A stretch of 64,000 nucleotides of DNA from Camellia lanceoleosa. Lineage: Eukaryota > Streptophyta > Magnoliopsida > Ericales > Theaceae. The DNA lies in contig CM045761.1 in the NCBI GenBank assembly GCA_025200525.1, positions 78,211,551 to 78,275,550 of the forward strand, in the 5' to 3' direction. Below, piece after piece: positions 23,870 through 34,300 of this stretch. Both the position numbers and the translations under genes were made by a program. How positions within the stretch are numbered: the stretch's first letter is position 1; each line of letters opens with the position of its first letter. The notes beneath the pieces were generated by a model. The model ran no database searches. It was not told the DNA's origin and saw only the letters and a program-made list of their open reading frames with translations.

Positions 23870-24498
23870 GAGGCTCACTAGGCCGAAAACCCGAAAGGGC
23901 GACCTAGGCAAAACTCAGAGCACGAAAAATTTGAAATTACAAAAACTGAGCTCGCAAGGTTAAAAACCCGCAAAGGGCGGCCTTGGCAAAAGTTAGAGCG
24001 TAAAAGGACAGTGAAAATACCCGAGCGAACCTAAGCCTGAACTACGTAAGGCTTGATTCCCATCATTGGGATACGTAGGCAACTTCATCATGGAGTTCAG
24101 CCATAAACTTTTCCACGATCAACTTTGTCCATTTTGATCATCTCAGTCATCTTTGTCCATCAGCATTCATCATGATCTCCGGTGCAGTGCTTTTCAGACT
24201 AGGGGCAACTTTCCGTTACCATGAAGTGCCGCGGTGCTATTTAGACTAGGGGCAACTTTCCAGTTGCAGGAATCCGGGGTTGTGCATCTCAGTGACAGAT
24301 CTCAGGCGTGTCCAGTTCTGATCCATATCGAAAATAGTTTTGAAAAGTTTTAATAAAAGTTGACTTTGTTCAAACTAATCTTTTTACAACTAAGACCATT
24401 TTTGGACCAAAACGGAAAATTTTCAGTACCCACAACCTTCAATTTCATTGATTTCAAAACAGAGTTCTCCTGCTCTTGCATACAAATTGAATTTGCTT
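23870..24498 (+). other. Element B region after pol, with short repeats and PPT-like motifs
   Basis: No gene on the plus strand. Two imperfect copies of an aaaacccg-aaagggcg(a/g)cc motif lie at 23884-23910 and 23962-23990. The 18-mer gactaggggcaactttcc occurs at 24197-24214 and 24244-24261; its aggggcaact core also occurs in the polypurine tract before the 3' LTR. The right part is the presumed 3' untranslated region of the antisense gene at 24564-25851. Confidence 0.55.
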
Positions 24499-24504
24499 TT
24501 TATT
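24499..24504 (-). terminator. Putative polyadenylation signal of antisense gene 1
   Basis: AATAAA on the minus strand, about 60 bp after the stop codon at 24564-24566. Weak evidence by itself because the region is AT-rich. Confidence 0.35.
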
Positions 24505-24563
24505 ACATTCATAAAGAAAACTTGAAAGTACTGGTAAAGCAATAAATTCGGGGCATAGATAAG

Positions 24564-25851
24564 TCAGGTGTCCCTGCGCCGCCTCCCAGAGCTGGTCGAA
24601 GCCTCTGATGCCAAGCTGGGCCCGATCTGTGCCTCCTCATTGAGCCAATCCCAGCACTCGTCAGACAAAGTGCAACTGAAAGTAGGAGTGGGTGCCAGGA
24701 GCTCTCTAGTCCCCCAGGCTGTGGCATACTGGGCAAGCTGTGCGCCTCGGACCGGAAAGGCAGCCGGATACTCTGTCCCTTCTGGCGGGCAAGTCTAATC
24801 ATGACCAAACTGGCGTTGGAATCGGAACGGAAAGTAAAACACACAGTGGGTCAGACCAATCAACTAGATCCCGATCAGCCGGGACATGCTATAACTCATT
24901 GCCGGGAGATTGAGCCAAGAACAGCGCCAAGCAATGCGATCTGCAGACAAATTGCACATCCAGTCAAACCACCACCTTTCATCAGGGGCATCGACTAGGC
25001 GCTGTCGAAAGAAGTAGCCTCGAGCTGAGTAGGCTGGGCAAGAGTCCACAACCTGCAATTTATCTATCAACCATACCTGGGGAGGGATGAAAAATGAGAG
25101 AATAAAGAATAGAGAGATGTACGGTGAAAGAAAAGTGAGAAAAGGGTTTTGTGAGAAAAACCGAGCCTGAAGGCCGAGTGACATGAGCAACATATATGTG
25201 AGATTGGGTGGGAAACATTACCGACAGCAACAGTGAACTCCCCGCAAATCTGGTCGTCTCCCGGCGATAGATAGCATCCAAGCCCATCAACATCTCGGCC
25301 AATGTCATGGCAATGCAGCTCTTTCCTTCCTTCAAGCCTTGAGCAACTTCAATCAGACGAATGCTAGATCCGCCAAAGCCTAGGGCAAGCAAAAAGTGAG
25401 ATAGCATGCATAAGCAAAAGGCGTGTTGCCGAAAACCTTGCCAGTAATGGTTGCCGCGGTCACCGGCATCAGAAAAGCGATGAATCAAGCCGAGGATGTC
25501 CAGTTCCCCATTGCAGATCAGGGACTGAGCATCATGAATAGAGAGCCCACACATCCGCCCTAAAGCTTGGGCGTGGCCGAAGTGAAACTGAGGCAAAATT
25601 TCTTCATAGTGTTCAGATTCCATCAAAACATGAAAATCTTCGAAAGTTGGACATACCTCTTGCCCGCCGAAGCTGAAAACATGTGTTACCGGGTTCCATA
25701 ACCTCGCCGCGACATGAAGGAATGGAAGGTGCAGCGGAGTGCGGCTCAGCGTGAATAGTGCATTCAATCCGAAACCTCGGAAGTTCAACTTTTTCGAGCC
25801 ATCTAGAGAAGCGATCCAAGTTGTGAGATTTTCGACGAGAAACGCCTCCAT
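24564..25851 (-). CDS. Antisense gene 1 inside element B: plant-mobile-domain-like (DUF7745-like) protein, two exons
   Basis: Lies opposite to pol in B's 3' region. Exon 1 (25851-25222) is an intact 210-codon frame from ATG: MEAFLVENLTTWIASLDGSK, ARLWNPVTHVFSFGGQEVCP, TFEDFHVLMES, then LIEVAQGLKEGKSCIAMTLA and AEMLMGLDAIYRRETTRFAG. A GT donor at 25221 and a pyrimidine-rich acceptor ending CCCCAG fit an intron of 145 bp. Exon 2 (25076-24564) continues in phase (VWLIDKLQVVDSCPAYSARG) and runs to TGA, but contains two in-frame TAG codons (first at 24864-24866), each explainable by C-to-T change. The fold pattern resembles plant retroelement-associated domains of the plant mobile domain/DUF7745 group; this is from memory and exact family is uncertain. 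Probably a recently decayed gene. Confidence 0.7.
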
Positions 25852-25954
25852 TTTGGTGCAAAATTGAGATGAAATGAATCAACCATGAGGCTAGAGCTTG
25901 TAAAGAGGATAAGTCACTGTTCGGGAGATATGTGTCAAAAATTTGGTGGTTTCT

Positions 25955-26007
25955 GGGCTAAGTGGCCGGCCGGCCACCTTTTCTAGCAGGCCGGCCACCT
26001 CTCTCCT
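25955..26007 (-). promoter_or_regulatory. GGCCGGCC module upstream of antisense gene 1
   Basis: A GC-rich block with two GGCCGGCC boxes about 100 bp upstream of the ATG of antisense gene 1. It differs at only about three of 53 positions from 30290-30342 upstream of antisense gene 2. Similar paired boxes occur in U3 of the LTRs. A role in transcription is inferred. Confidence 0.5.
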
Positions 26008-26192
26008 CCCCAATGCAAAAAGCTGGCCAGCCAGTTCCCAAAGGTGGCCGGCTATGCTCCCAAGTGTGTGGTTAGCCCTGTTTTACCCTATGGAAGGAAG
26101 TTCCTTGCATTTCCGTGCATCGGGAGTGTCGAAGGCCTCCATTTCCCATTGATTCGAATGCGTTCCGACACCTAGATCGTCCGAAATACACT

Positions 26193-26400
26193 TTGTTTAT
26201 TGAGTTGTTGTTTAGTCTTGCTTATCGAGTTGTTGTTTTGCTTATCGAGTTGTCGTTTTGTTAGTCGAGCTGTTTTGTTTATCGAGTTTTGTTTATCGAG
26301 TTGTCAAGTTTTGTGTATTTGAGTTGTTACTTTTTACTCATCAACATTGTTGTGTCTTGCTTATCGAGTTGTAAACTTGCTAAGATTCTGTTATGTCTTG
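26193..26400. repeat. Minisatellite of TTATCGAGTTG units
   Basis: Irregular tandem copies of a roughly 20-28 bp unit built on (c)ttatcgagttgt(t)gttttg. It lies between the two antisense genes, upstream of gene 1. Confidence 0.65.
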
Positions 26401-26690
26401 GTGAGTTAAGTTGTTTAGATTGTTGTGTCTGCTCACTACCTGACTTGGCAAATGCACAATGCACATATCCATTCAATCTCATTTTGGTGCAAAATGATGC
26501 GATGCGATGCTAAGAACATAAAACACAACACTTTTTCAAAAGCTATTTCATTCCATCATCATTCCTTTGTTACAACATTTTACAACAAGGGTACAAGTTT
26601 TATAGAAAATAAAACTGCTTAATGATATACAATGTGCTATAACTACTAGTAAAAAGGTAAATAAAACAGGGAACAGTTGCATCAATGCTC

Positions 26691-29600
26691 TCAAGAGCAG
26701 GAATAAGAGGCCCTCTTCATCCTCTTCTGCGAAGCAGCCTCTGCGCCACCGGCACCATCTGAGTCGGAGCTGTCGCCCTTAGGATCCTCCTCGGTCTCAC
26801 CTCCACTCCCAGAACCAGGGTCAGAACCCTCCTCCCTGTCAGCAGATATATCTGACTGAGGATTGACGACCTCCTCCTCTTCACTGGCCTCCTCTTGAAT
26901 GATGTGCGCTCTGCGTTTGCGAGACGACTCCCCTCTCCCAGCCCCTTGAGAAGGCCTAGATGGCCCAGCTCCTCGAGAAGGCCCAGATGGCCCAGCTCCT
27001 TGGGAAGGCCTAGATGGCCCAGCTTGGGACTGAGCATACACCAGAGGCATCTGAAAATGAAGAATGCAGTTTGAATACATCAGCCAAAACATGTATATCA
27101 GATACAGATGCAAGCGAACTACGCAGAGTGGATGTATGCAGGAGTAGTGCGTGAATGTGGTGTGTGTCAGATGTGCTCTACACAGGCAACCTATCAATGC
27201 AGTGAAATGTTCAAAATCAGCATGTCATCAGAATTATGATAAATGCCAGAAAACTAAAGGGTACCTGGAAACCCATGATGGACAACTGCGCCTCTCTCCA
27301 CAGGACCATCCCCTCAAGTGAGGCTACCATCTCGAGCACCTCATCCATGTACTCAACAGGAGGCTGCAGATGCAAAGGCAAGAGTATCAGTAAAGAAATG
27401 AACATCCAAGTATTTGAGTAATGAATCAAAGTTGTAAAGCATACCGGCGGTGAGTCGGGGTCTCTGACATATCGGTGACCAGGCATCGGAGGCTCTATCG
27501 GGATCAGAATCGGAGAGGTAGTCCCATATTGCCACCCCATCAGCTCAGTCGGCATATTCGGCCATCTAGGATGAGGATAAGTAGGAGGAATTGGGGGAAC
27601 CAATCCACCCCCACCCCTAGATGTACGAGCCCTACTAGTGGAAGGGGCATCTGCAGTACGAGCCTGGCTCGATGATGGCATACTAGCAGATCTCACCGTC
27701 GGAGTACGAACCCCCGTCAATGGAGGCATCAGATACGTGTGACGATAAGTCGCGTAATCCCCTTGCTCCAGATGAAGAAGTGCATCAGTGCCCAACCTGG
27801 CGTCAATCACACCCTGGATCGGGAGCCTATCAGCGGTCCGCATGTCTTGTGGAGTCTTTGAAGGAGGTCTGAGGCGTAGCCCCACACCTAGCGCAAGAAG
27901 CGATCACCCAAAAACCAGGCCCTACCAACTGGCCCCTCAAGCAGGATCCTATACCAGGAGGTACCCCATCCCCCGGCAAACTGGAATCGGAGATCTCTAC
28001 CAAAAGACGCCCAGGGTTGCCATGTGATCTGCGGATAATCAATGCATAAGCTGATCAGAGATTGTAAAAGTGTAAGATTGGAAACATGAAGAACTGAGAG
28101 TTCTGCAATACCTCCGATGACCGCACTGTGTCAAAATACTGCCGCAAATAGGGAAGAGACTCCCGAGGTCTCGCCCGGTACTGACCTTCGAATACGAGTG
28201 AGTACGGGGTCGTGAAGGGCGCCTCCACTATAAGCTCTGGGGCTAGCACCGGGAAGTATGCGTAGACCCACAACTGTGAGAAAATAGCGAATTATCGAGA
28301 ATCTGAGGATCTTTGAATCACGGAATGTAAATACAACATGCTGAGAGCAAAGTGCAAAGTACAGAATGTAAAGTATGCCGTGTGTGCAATGTACAAATAA
28401 TAAGAAGCAGAAATGTAGAGGGCAGAAAGTACCTCCCAGGCTCTCCAATAGTCGCCGAGTATGTTCCCCCATTCGCGGGAAGTCGCGCTCATATAACAGT
28501 AGAGAGTGGCCAGGTTAGCACCGCCCCAATCATACCGGCTAACCTGTGAAAGGTCCACTAGGGCGCTCAGCAGAAAGAGCCCAACAGTGTTCCCCCTATC
28601 GGCAAACAGAGTGGTGCCGAAGAGGAACATCAGGAATCCGCGAGTATACTGTGCCACCTCCTCGGGAGTCTCAGGCTCCATCTCCGCCCTCCTGAAGTGG
28701 GAAGAGAACCAGGTGTATCGGACTCTGCCTGAAGATCTATCCACTGGCGGGCGAGCTCCCAGTAAATATGTCCAGGTGGCCTCCCACTCGCCCATGTCCT
28801 CATCATATGGGATGGCCCAACCTCCCACATCGAGGCCCGTCAGTACGGTAAAGTCGAAAGGGGTCATGGTCATGTCCCCAGTGGCAGAGAAATGAAAGGA
28901 GTTGGTGGTGTCCCACCATCTCTCTACCAAAGCGCCCATCAGTGTCCTGCTAGTGGGGCAGCGGGAGATCCCAGTGTAGAAGGTCCCGAACCCCGCCACA
29001 TCAACCAAATCTCGGACAGCCTCCGAGAACTCGGCGTACCACTCTCTCGCCGTGACAAAGCCATATCCCCACACAGCACGGGAAGTCACCTGCATTCAGA
29101 ATGAATATAGATTTCAGAACTTCAACATGAAATGAATAAGCTGTGTGCAAATGAAACAAATGAGCTGTATGCAAATAAAATGAATAAGCTACGTGCAAAT
29201 GAAATGTATGAGCTGTGTGCAAAACTGAATCAGATACAGAATCTGGGCTGTGTGTCCAGAAAATTAGAGTTTGGGCTGCATGTTCTACTCTCAATCAGTG
29301 TGTGCCGTGTGTTCACCTTAACAATGGGCTGTGTGTTCAGAAAATTAGAGTTTGGGCTGCGTGTTCTACCCTCAATCAGTGTGTGCTGCGTGTTCACCTC
29401 AACAATGGGCTGTGTGTTCAGAAGATTAAAGTTTGGGGCTGCGTGTTCTACTCTCAATCAGCGTATGCCATGTGTTCACGATTAATTTATGAGGTGCATG
29501 TTCATAAATTCAGAGTGATTGAACTACGTGTTCAAGATGCAAATAGAAGGTGGTGTCATAGACTAAGCATTCTAAACAAGCTGTGTACTCGAATGAGCCG

Positions 29601-29902
29601 ATAAACATAGCGAAAGCATGAAATGCACTGAAAATGCAGAATACATTACAGAAAGTGTAAAGGCGGAGTAAAATACCTCTCGTGCCTGATAGGAGAGGTG
29701 AGACTCCGGCTCTTGCAGAAGTAGATCCCCGGCGCCCTCATCAAAATCAGTAAAATGATAGAAAACAGCCTGCGGAAGGACATGTACCTGAGGGGGCGTA
29801 CCTCTCCGGAATGAACGGTTGAACCCTCGGAGGCAAGGCCATAATATCGGGATCACCCTCGGCACCTGGAGGACCTCCACCGTGAGGAAGATGACCGGCC
29901 AT
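26691..29902 (-). CDS. Antisense gene 2 inside element B: plant mobile domain (PMD/MAIN-like) protein, about seven exons
   Basis: Proposed exons (minus strand): 29902-29677, 29089-28433, 28273-28112, 28028-27445, 27363-27265, 27050-26691, all bounded by AG/GT and joined in phase 0. The core exon 2 and exon 3 (LWVYAYFPVLAPELIVEAPF) carry the plant mobile domain, as in MAIN/MAIL1-type nuclear proteins and the long form of PP7-like phosphatases. Exon 4 has the FAGGWGTSWYRILLEGPVGR block. The last exon encodes a tail with repeated PSRPSQGAG units, a basic KRRAHI patch and an acidic end (EEASEEEEVV). Defects: a frameshift in exon 1 near 29795, and a TAG (27888-27890) plus frame change in exon 4, which may be split further. 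In transposons PMD genes are known captured passengers; their job there is unproven. Confidence 0.75.
28433..29089 (-). CDS. Core exon of antisense gene 2: plant mobile domain
   Basis: An intact 219-codon exon. It starts VTSRAVWGYGFVTAREWYAE; further motifs are ALVERWWDTTNSFHFSATGD, MTMTPFDFTVLTGLDVGGWA, EEVAQYTRGFLMFLFGTTLF and SQVSRYDWGGANLATLYCYM. The pattern E-R-W-x-x-x-T-N-x-F-H, TPxDFxxLTGLxVGG and a late YDWGGAxLAxLY is diagnostic of the plant mobile domain. The splice acceptor (tgaatgcag) and donor (gag|gtactt) are clear. This part shows no damage, unlike the gag-pol of its host element. Confidence 0.85.
29245..29487. repeat. 81-bp tandem repeat, three copies
   Basis: Units begin gggctgtgtgt at 29245, 29326 and 29407, an exact 81-bp period with few changes. 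They lie in the first intron of antisense gene 2. A shorter ~30-bp repeat of aatgaataagctgtgtgcaa type precedes it (29130-29220). Confidence 0.85.
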
Positions 29903-30235
29903 TTCAAGAAATCTGCAAAAAGGAGCAAAAACGAGCAAAATAAGCCGAAATTGGAAAAAGTCAACAAAAGTCAACTGTCGGGAAATGAAAAAGTCAACAA
30001 AAAGTCAACTCCCGAGAAAATCTTCCAAATGTTGAGACAAACTTACCTTAAGTGGTGAAAATGAGAAAAAAAGCCCCGAAATCAAAATTTAATCGGTCCA
30101 AAGTGATGGCGAAAGATTTGAAAACAACTGCGTGGGCGTTGGAAAAGCAGCGTATAGAAACCGCAGATCTGAGAGAAAATGGTTTGGGAAGGTAGAGGAG
30201 TTGTTTTCGGAGCTGCACTTGTGAGCCAAAGTGTT

Positions 30236-30342
30236 TGGATGAGTATATTTAAAGAAAAGAGGGTGAAAAGACAAAACTGCCCCGAATCGGGGCTAGGTGG
30301 CCGGCCGGCCACCTTTTCTGGCAGGCCGGCCACCCCTCTCCC
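30236..30342 (-). promoter_or_regulatory. Putative promoter of antisense gene 2
   Basis: The minus strand has a TATA-like TTTAAATATAC (plus 30242-30252), about 340 bp upstream of the ATG. Just upstream (30290-30342) is the GGCCGGCC module shared with gene 1. Confidence 0.5.
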
Positions 30343-31305
30343 TCAAAACTGGCCAGTGGCCTCCCCCTAGAAAGAAAAATGGCCGGTGGTGTTCCGAAGG
30401 TGCCCACCAAGCTCTTTGCAAATTTTGAGGAGGATTGGAGTTCCCGGGACCTGAAAAAGTACAAGAGAAGTGTACTTTCCATCGCGAAATCTCTCCGCTG
30501 GAACTTCAACGCCAACCTTCGATGCGTTTCTCGTCATCACTCATCGAAAGTGAGATGTATCCTTTTCGAAAATGTTGTAACCTCTCCGGGAGGTGAACCG
30601 GAGGTCGCGATCGAGTCGCCCTCGCCGAAACGCGCATTTCTTCACTCGTTGATTCGTGACAAACATGCATCCTAGTTTGCGTTTGTTCTGCATTGTTATG
30701 CATATCACTTGCATTCTTATGGATATACTCGCATTGTTATGCATGTTTCCTTGGTATTACCGTGCTTCTATGCTTAACTTACATTGTCACGCGAGTTTCT
30801 TCTCGCATTGCGATGCACTCACCCATCGACACCGCGTTTGTCAGCATTTCGATATCACATTGAACATATGTTGCTACACATGTTGTGCTTGTCGAGTTTC
30901 TTTCTTTTGCAGGCACGATATTGTATATACGGTTCATTTGAGGCTGGTGCGACCAAACGAACCACGCAGGTATTGTATATTCTCCATGTGAGACGTAGCA
31001 AGGATTCAATGATTCTCCGCATTCTTCAACTGCATGAAATGTAGTTTCACTTTGCATTCTTGCTTAAAACTATCGCATCTATTGTGAATATTTGCTTCAT
31101 TACAACTTGCTGCATTTCGCATGATCATGAGTTCCGTTTGGCTTCCTGCATACCATTTGCATTTTGCCCCCAGCCTGCGGGCATGCCTGCGGGCACGTTT
31201 CTTGGTTTATCTTGTATGTTTGTCTAAGTCTTCGGCCTTGTCAAAAATGGGTCGTCTCTGGGCTTTGACATTCACTCTCGTCACTTGTGACTTCCGAGTT
31301 CTGTC
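30343..31305 (+). other. Element B 3' untranslated region before the polypurine tract
   Basis: About 960 bp with no supported gene. It has repeated gcattgttatgcat-type motifs (30690-30750) and ends in the polypurine tract. Short open stretches overlap on both strands and are not convincing. Confidence 0.6.
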
Positions 31306-31318
31306 AAAGAGGGGCAAC
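31306..31318 (+). other. Element B polypurine tract
   Basis: aaagaggggcaac directly before the LTR TG. Plus-strand cDNA priming starts at such a tract. This proves that the LTR at 31319 is a 3' LTR and gives element orientation. Confidence 0.85.
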
Positions 31319-34300
31319 TGTAGACACCCCATTTTTGACCGACCTTAAGACTCAGACGTCACCGATTGAGCGCTTGGTGACGTTGCATATCGCGCTTGTC
31401 CCGAAGTTTCAGAATCTCGGCCGTGAGCCTTGCCTCCGGACTTCCGGACTTTTCTGTGCTTTGCCTCGGTTTGCGAACCAGGCTTTGTTTTCTTCGTTTT
31501 CTCTTCCCGAAGGGAGGGAGAGGTCTCGTAGATCATCTCTCAGTGGCCGTAGGCTACGTTTCATGGTCGTAGGCCATTTTTCCCATTTCGGAGCCCGGTT
31601 CCCGGTTTTTGGAGCCGTCGGCCGTGCGCCTCAGTTCGGGACCGCTTAACCACCTCCATTCGCTTCGGTTTTTGGCATGCATCTTATTTACTCCCTTTTG
31701 AGGGACACTGTGGTCCGAGAGACCAACTTCATGGTCAAACACCACCTCCGATTATATGATCGATTTTGGGGCCTCGAAATGCGTGTTTGACCCGAACCTT
31801 CAATTTGCATCGGTTTGAGTTCATTTTTGGCAGGGACCTTATTTTCATTGTTATGAAGGTCGTAGAAGGGTGGGAGGCCAGCAATTGCTCTGAAAAGCCA
31901 GATTTATTTCTTCATCGGTCTCCGACGCCCGTTTTCCTCACTTGAAAACCAATGTTGACCACCCTGAGGCCACTTTCTTGAACCCTAAACCCCATATTTG
32001 TGTTGTACACACCTGGGAGGCCACCAATATGTCATGGCCGGCCAGCAATCCTTCCTAACCCTTTTGAACCCCTCTGAAAAGTTGGGTTTTCTCTCTCCTG
32101 GTTCACATTTTCAGGGTTTCAACCACATATCTGTGTTAAGCACACATGGGAAGCCACCAATATGGATGGCCGGCTAGTTTTTTTTTTTTTTTTTATTGAA
32201 CCTTTTGACCCTAGCCGGCCGGCCAAGGGGGGTGGCCGGCCCGACCACTGAGCTTTCAAAAGCGGCGACCATGATCCTCACTTTGGTTCCTTACAAATAC
32301 ACCTCCTTTTCCCCAAATTCATGTCAGGGGAACTTTTGGGGGAAAAAATTGAATTTCATTTCCCTCCCTTTTCCTCCACTCCTTTGCCTATATAACCAGC
32401 ACCCCCAGCTGTGTTTTAGAGGTTACAAAAATTTGTCCTAAGGCTCTTGCATTCAATCTCTCTCCCTCTCTATTCCAAGCATCAAAACCCCTCAAGCCCT
32501 ACACCATTTCTACTCCATCTCCAAGCCAACCAATCCACACTCCATTCCAGCAGCTTGGAAGCTCTTTCCAGAGGCTAGGAGCACCACTTCTTGGACCAAG
32601 AGGCTGCCGAAGTTTGGTTCTACAAGGGTGAGTCCCATTTTCCCTCTTTGGTGCACTATTTTGATCTATATCCTAGCTCCTCGTGCTTACATTTTTGGGC
32701 TCTGACCCTAACTGGAAATAGTCTCATTTTGAGTTCTTTTTCATGTTTGATTAAGGGCCTTTCCCTGTTTGAGGCTTCCTTCTTACCCTTTGTGTTTAAA
32801 CCCTCTTGTAGGCCTATTTTTGCATAGTATTTTAGGCTTATTTGTGAGCTGTTTTAGACTTGGTCATAAACTGTAAAATATCTTTTTTTGAGCCCCTCTT
32901 CAACATTGTTGATGGGCTCTCCTCTTTTTGAGGCCAGCAGCTATCACTTGCTTCTTTATCCCTCTTTTAGGCCTTTTTCTTGCATGATAGTTCAGCCTTA
33001 CTTGTGTTCATTTTAGTGGCTTGATGTAAACTATAAAGTGACATGTTTTGAGCTCCTCTTCAACTTTGTTGAAGGGATCTTTGCCATTTTGGGCCAGCTT
33101 CTGTCCCTTGCCTCTTTAGCCCTCTTTTAGGGTCATTTTTGCATGATAGGTTAGTCCTATTTATATTCATTTTTGAGACTTGTCATAAAATGTAAAAAGT
33201 CTTGTTTTGACATCATCTTCATGTTTTATTAAGGGCATTTTCTTATTTGAGGTCACATACTTCTTTGAATGCTTGATTATCTCTTGTTTTGGGCCTTACA
33301 CCCTAGCCCTTGTTGCATGCCTTGTTTGACCTTCTAGCCACTAAAATCTAGTGAATTTCCAGTGGCTTTGATGCTATTTTGAGCCTCCAAATTAGAGGGG
33401 GGTGACCCCTTCTCACCTTGACTTATGTGATGGCCATTTTGGCCTTTCAAAGGGACCCTTCTTTGCATGCTTCTTAGCCACATTTAGGGTCAACTTGGTG
33501 AGTTTTGAGACTACCAAAATTGGTTTTCAAAGTTGGTTTGAGGCTGCCACATGTCTATTTTGTATGTGCTTAAGAATCCCTTTGTATGCCCTCTAAAGGA
33601 ACTCCTCATCTGTGCATGTGTTGGCTGCATTTCCATGGTTATTTGGGCATATTTTGGCATGTTTTATTCATTAATTTTTTCTGGTTTGATGAGTTCTTAC
33701 TTGCTTCATCCACTTGCCATGTAAACCATGTTTGCCCGCCAAAATTGCATGCTAATTTAAGCCATCTTGCTAGCACCTTTTGGCCTTGTTGTAAACTGGA
33801 AAAATGCATGTTTGGGGACTGTCTTGACTTTGTATTTACACTTCTTGTTCAAATAATGCATGCTTTGTACAGCTATAAGTCATTCCATGTGCCTAATTTT
33901 GTGTTTCGGGGTCCATCTCATTCATCGGGTGCCATGTTTCCATGTTTCGGGGTTGTTTAGCATCATATTTTAGCGCTTAAATTTGCACGTTTGTATGCCA
34001 TATTCCATGCCTTGCCATGCTTTGGTAGAGTGGCATTCGTGCCCTAGGATCGGTCCTCGGTTTACGTACACGCGTGCACGCATCTCGAGTGTCTCATTTC
34101 CATCGAATGGCCTCCTATGTGAGTGTAGCTGAGGTCCACTTGTGTTGGTGTAAGTCCGTTATGCATTGTGTATGCCATTTCATTTCATAGCATTGTGTAT
34201 GCTAGGTTGTATGCTAGCTCATTGTGTATGACATGTTATCTCGTGCATCGTGTATGCTATTTCATAGCATTGTGCATGTTAGGTTGTATCTTAGTTGCAT

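Noticed and set aside
28506..28895. Plus-strand 129-codon stretch opposite the PMD core exon
   Set aside because: Mirror of the conserved PMD exon; the antisense frame explains the composition.
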